A stretch of DNA of 9,025 bases from Leucobacter sp. UBA1945 (GTDB taxonomy: Bacteria; Actinomycetota; Actinomycetes; Actinomycetales; Microbacteriaceae). Both the position numbers and the translations under genes were made by a program. The DNA is taken from positions 19,166-28,190 of the forward strand of contig DDEV01000017.1 in assembly GCA_002336855.1 (NCBI GenBank), given 5' to 3'. Below, piece by piece: positions 7,450 through 9,025 of this stretch; positions within the stretch are counted from its first letter, which is position 1, and each line of letters begins with the position of its first letter. The notes under the pieces are model-generated. The model had not been told where the DNA came from. It ran no database searches and saw nothing but the letters and a program-made list of their open reading frames with translations.

Positions 7450-7478
7450 GCGGTTTTCCACAGATTTTCTCAAACCGC
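7450..7478 (+). other. Inverted repeat with a DnaA-box-like 9-mer
   Basis: GCGGTTT (7450-7456) and AAACCGC (7472-7478) are perfect 7-base inverted arms around a 15-nt spacer. A second, mutually exclusive pairing, GAGAA (7445-7449) with TTCTC (7467-7471), uses overlapping bases. TTTTCCACA (7454-7462) differs at one position from the DnaA box TTATCCACA. The site lies 61 nt after the ligA stop. There is no U-rich tail, so it is a poor rho-independent terminator; a weak hairpin or a protein-binding site is equally possible. Confidence 0.35.
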
Positions 7479-7501
7479 GAATGCGTGTGAGTGGCTGCTC
7501 A

Positions 7502-7507
7502 TAAGCT
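7502..7507 (+). promoter_or_regulatory. Possible -10 element upstream of tag
   Basis: TAAGCT fits TANNNT and would give a leader of roughly 35 nt before ATG 7550. The 160-nt gap after ligA makes a promoter here plausible. I see no -35 element at the right distance. A perfect TTGACA at 7512-7517 has no -10 element at the proper spacing downstream. Confidence 0.3.
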
Positions 7508-7537
7508 GTGCTTGACACCGCATCTCGGCACAAGATC

Positions 7538-7543
7538 GAAAGG
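7538..7543 (+). promoter_or_regulatory. Ribosome binding site of tag
   Basis: GAAAGG lies 6 nt before the ATG at 7550 and decides for this start over the in-frame GTG at 7508, which would add 14 residues not typical of the family and has no comparable site upstream. Confidence 0.65.
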
Positions 7544-7549
7544 CAGACC

Positions 7550-8215
7550 ATGAGCGCGCATACCCTGAACGAGCAGCCGGTGAGGTCGACCTGGGCGCTC
7601 GGTACGCCCGAACTCACCGAGTACTACGACACCGAGTGGGGCATGCCAGTCTTCGACGAATCGGGTGTGTTCGAGCGCCTCAGCCTCGAAGCATTTCAAT
7701 CCGGGCTGTCCTGGCTCACCATCTTGAGAAAGCGCGAGGCATTTCGTGACGCCTTCGCGAACTTCGACATCGAACGGGTCGCTGCCTTCGACGAGTCAGA
7801 CGTCGAGCGCCTGCTGAGCGATGAGGGCATTATTCGCAACCGCGCAAAGATCACCGCGACGATCGCGAATGCGGGGGCGATCCTCGAACTCCACGCACAG
7901 GGCGTGACGCTATCGAACATGGTGTGGGCGTTCTTGCCCGAACGCTCACCTCGGCCGAACACCGACGCAGAGGTGCCGGCTACCTCGACCGAGTCAATCG
8001 CGCTCGCGAGGACCTTGAAGCGGCAGGGTTTTCGCTTCGTCGGGCCGACCACCGCCTACGCGCTCATGACCGCGATCGGCATCGCCGACGTGCACCTTGC
8101 GAACAGCCACCGCCGTGGCTGTTCGGGGCTGTGGAACATCGACGGTACCCGCACGGAGGAGGGGAACAGGCTCGCGGCGAGTGCCAGGGAAGCCGTCGTT
8201 CACCTGCTCGCCTAG
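7550..8215 (+). CDS. tag: DNA-3-methyladenine glycosylase I (Tag family), variant without zinc ligands
   Basis: Removes 3-methyladenine from alkylated DNA, the first step of base excision repair. The 221 residues align along most of E. coli Tag: YYDTEWGMPV (25-34), LEAFQSGLSWLTILRKREAFR (46-66), VERLLSDEGIIRNRAKI (85-101), VWAFLP (125-130), VPATSTESIALARTLKRQGFRFVGPTTAYALM (142-173). Glu47 matches E. coli Glu38, and Tyr25 and Trp55 match the base-pocket Tyr16 and Trp46. The zinc site does not survive: Cys4 aligns with Ser13 (RSTW), His17 with Tyr26 (YYD instead of YHD) and Cys179 with Ser186; only His175 is kept (His182). The one cysteine, Cys191, lies outside the motif. The C-terminus (SHRRGCSGLWNIDG onward) is longer than in E. 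coli. It stands alone between ligA and gatC with gaps of 160 and 93 nt. Family assignment is firm; activity is expected but the missing zinc site leaves some doubt. Confidence 0.92.
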   Translation: MSAHTLNEQPVRSTWALGTPELTEYYDTEWGMPVFDESGVFERLSLEAFQSGLSWLTILRKREAFRDAFANFDIERVAAFDESDVERLLSDEGIIRNRAKITATIANAGAILELHAQGVTLSNMVWAFLPERSPRPNTDAEVPATSTESIALARTLKRQGFRFVGPTTAYALMTAIGIADVHLANSHRRGCSGLWNIDGTRTEEGNRLAASAREAVVHLLA

Positions 8216-8267
8216 GGGCCCGGCGCCGACGGTCCAGCGCGCCGCGAGCACACAGCGGCAGCCCCGA

Positions 8268-8282
8268 TAGGATGGGTAGGTT
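8268..8282 (+). promoter_or_regulatory. Tandem -10-like elements upstream of gatC
   Basis: TAGGAT (8268-8273) and TAGGTT (8277-8282) both fit TANNNT and lie 35 and 26 nt before the gatC ATG, giving short leaders that keep the GGAG at 8301-8304. I see no -35 match at 16-18 nt for either. The 93-nt gap after tag supports a new transcription start here. Confidence 0.45.
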
Positions 8283-8308
8283 CATCCGATCACTCTTGAT
8301 GGAGCAGC

Positions 8309-8629
8309 ATGTCTGAAACCAGTGGAGCGAACGGCGAGATCACGGTGCAGACCGTTGAACATCTCGCCGATCTGGCTCGCATCGCCCTCACCCCCGCAGA
8401 AATCACCACGCTGAGCAGTGAGCTCGACTCGATCCTGCACAATATCGCGAAGGTGAGCGAGGTGGCGAGCGACGACGTGCCCGCAACGAGCCATCCCATT
8501 CCGATCAACAACGTCACGCGGCCCGACGAGATCGCAGACGTGCTGACCCTCGAAGAGGCGCTTGCGAACGCACCTGAGGCGGCCGACGGCATGTTTCGCG
8601 TGTCTTCGATCTTGGGAGAGGAACAGTAA
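8309..8629 (+). CDS. gatC: Asp-tRNA(Asn)/Glu-tRNA(Gln) amidotransferase subunit C
   Basis: Small subunit of GatCAB, which amidates misacylated Glu-tRNA(Gln) and/or Asp-tRNA(Asn). GatC wraps between GatA and GatB and stabilises the complex. The 106-residue protein, close to the family's usual 95-100, shows the typical helical start VEHLADLARIALTPAEITTL (about 14-33), then LDSILHNIAKVSEV, a PTSHPIPINNVTRPDE-like segment carrying the conserved Asn-x-x-Arg-x-Asp (NNVTRPD), and the C-terminal NAPEAADGMFRVSSIL, which contains the family's A-P-x-x-x-x-G-x-F-x-V motif. GGAG (8301-8304) lies 4 nt before the ATG. Its stop overlaps the gatA start by one base (TAATG), so the two are translationally coupled. 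gatB is expected further downstream. Confidence 0.96.
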   Translation: MSETSGANGEITVQTVEHLADLARIALTPAEITTLSSELDSILHNIAKVSEVASDDVPATSHPIPINNVTRPDEIADVLTLEEALANAPEAADGMFRVSSILGEEQ

Positions 8630-9025
8630 TGGCGACAGGCAACAGCGAACTGACCAGACTGACCGCGGCCGACCTTTCGGCCGCTCTCGTCGCTGGCGAG
8701 GTCTCGGCAGTCGAGGCCGCACAGGCACAGCTCGACCGCATCGCCGAGGTCGATGGCGAACTACACGCGTTTCTCGCGACCGACTCCGAGGCCTCGCTCG
8801 CGGCTGCCCGCAGCATCGACGAGCGCCGCGCAGCGGGCGAGCAACTCGGTGCGCTCGCGGGTGTTCCGCTCGCCATCAAAGATGTGCTGGTGACGACCGA
8901 CATGCCCTCGACCTCGGGCTCAAAGATTCTCGAGGGCTATCGCTCGCCGTACGACGCGACAGCGGTCGCGAAGGCCCGCGCGGCCGGCCTCGTGAACATT
9001 GGCAAGACGAACATGGACGAGTTCG
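8629..9025 (+). CDS. gatA: Asp-tRNA(Asn)/Glu-tRNA(Gln) amidotransferase subunit A (3' end outside window)
   Basis: GatA is the glutaminase subunit that releases ammonia from glutamine for the GatB transamidation site. Only the first 132 codons are present and the frame is open at the window end. Visible are the N-terminal helices (LTRLTAADLSAALVAGEVSAVE, about 8-29), LDRIAEVDGELHAFLA (35-50), LGALAGVPLAIKDV (73-86) with Lys84 as the lysine of the amidase Ser-cisSer-Lys triad, TSGSKILEGYRSPYDATAV (95-113), and GLVNIGKTNMDEF (120-132), all characteristic of GatA. The Gly/Ser-rich amidase signature with the two serines would follow just past the end. The start overlaps the gatC stop by one base; a purine-rich run (GGGAGAGGAA, 8614-8623) precedes the ATG. 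Confidence 0.97.
   Translation, partial: MATGNSELTRLTAADLSAALVAGEVSAVEAAQAQLDRIAEVDGELHAFLATDSEASLAAARSIDERRAAGEQLGALAGVPLAIKDVLVTTDMPSTSGSKILEGYRSPYDATAVAKARAAGLVNIGKTNMDEF

Noticed and set aside
7512..7517. Perfect TTGACA as the tag -35 element
   Set aside because: No TANNNT element lies 16-18 nt downstream before the ATG; the hexamer is probably chance.
7508..7549. Upstream GTG start of tag
   Set aside because: ATG 7550 has GAAAGG at proper spacing; the 14 extra residues are not typical of the family and overlap the likely promoter region.
6208..7617. 469-codon open frame on the minus strand
   Set aside because: Antisense to the zinc-finger, HhH and BRCT regions of ligA; composition is Arg-rich and no family motif is visible.
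8216..8260. GC-rich stretch after tag as a rho-independent terminator
   Set aside because: It contains short palindromes (GGGCCC, GGCGCC) but no stable stem followed by a T run.

Overview
The window is a high-GC chromosomal stretch with every supported gene on the + strand, tightly packed. Gene content, order, codon bias towards G/C in third positions and TANNNT-type -10 elements directly before start codons suggest an actinobacterium. The form of several proteins (LigA with an insertion after the zinc finger, a Tag reading YYDTEWG, a Trx/TPR protein next to a two-pass lipobox protein) points to Micrococcales, probably Microbacteriaceae. That assignment rests on family memory, not on a search.

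Layout. (1) 1-1597: C-terminal part of an uncharacterised membrane protein that starts before the window. It has an Ala/Asp repeat, one membrane helix, a basic cytoplasmic linker, then a second hydrophobic segment ending in a lipobox, and a large exported domain. (2) 1629-2579: a cysteine-free thioredoxin-fold/TPR protein of the YbbN/CnoX type. (3) 2597-3811: IscS/NifS-like cysteine desulfurase. (4) 3821-5017: MnmA, tRNA 2-thiouridylase. (5) 5014-7389: LigA, NAD+-dependent DNA ligase. (6) 7550-8215: DNA-3-methyladenine glycosylase I (Tag family). (7) 8309-8629 gatC and 8629-9025 the start of gatA (cut by the window end).

How they fit together. Genes 1 to 5 have gaps of 31, 17 and 9 nt and then a 4-nt overlap, so they can be read as one transcription unit, although mnmA and ligA each also carry a candidate leaderless promoter inside the end of the preceding gene. 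The desulfurase and MnmA form a functional pair: the first mobilises sulfur from cysteine, the second places it on U34 of tRNA. LigA and Tag both serve DNA repair. GatC and GatA are subunits of the tRNA-dependent amidotransferase that makes Gln-tRNA(Gln) and/or Asn-tRNA(Asn). The order desulfurase - mnmA - ligA - gatCA matches the general order known from other actinobacteria such as Mycobacterium; tag between ligA and gatC is the more variable element.

No stretch over 300 bases lacks a gene. The two largest gaps are 7390-7549 (a small inverted repeat around a DnaA-box-like 9-mer, and the tag upstream region) and 8216-8308 (tandem -10-like elements before gatC). I saw no tRNA or rRNA gene, CRISPR array, insertion sequence or prophage gene. 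This is mostly a housekeeping region. The points worth a second look are the internal lipobox protein, the redox-dead thioredoxin domain, the Tag without its zinc ligands, the LigA insertion and the leaderless promoter signals.
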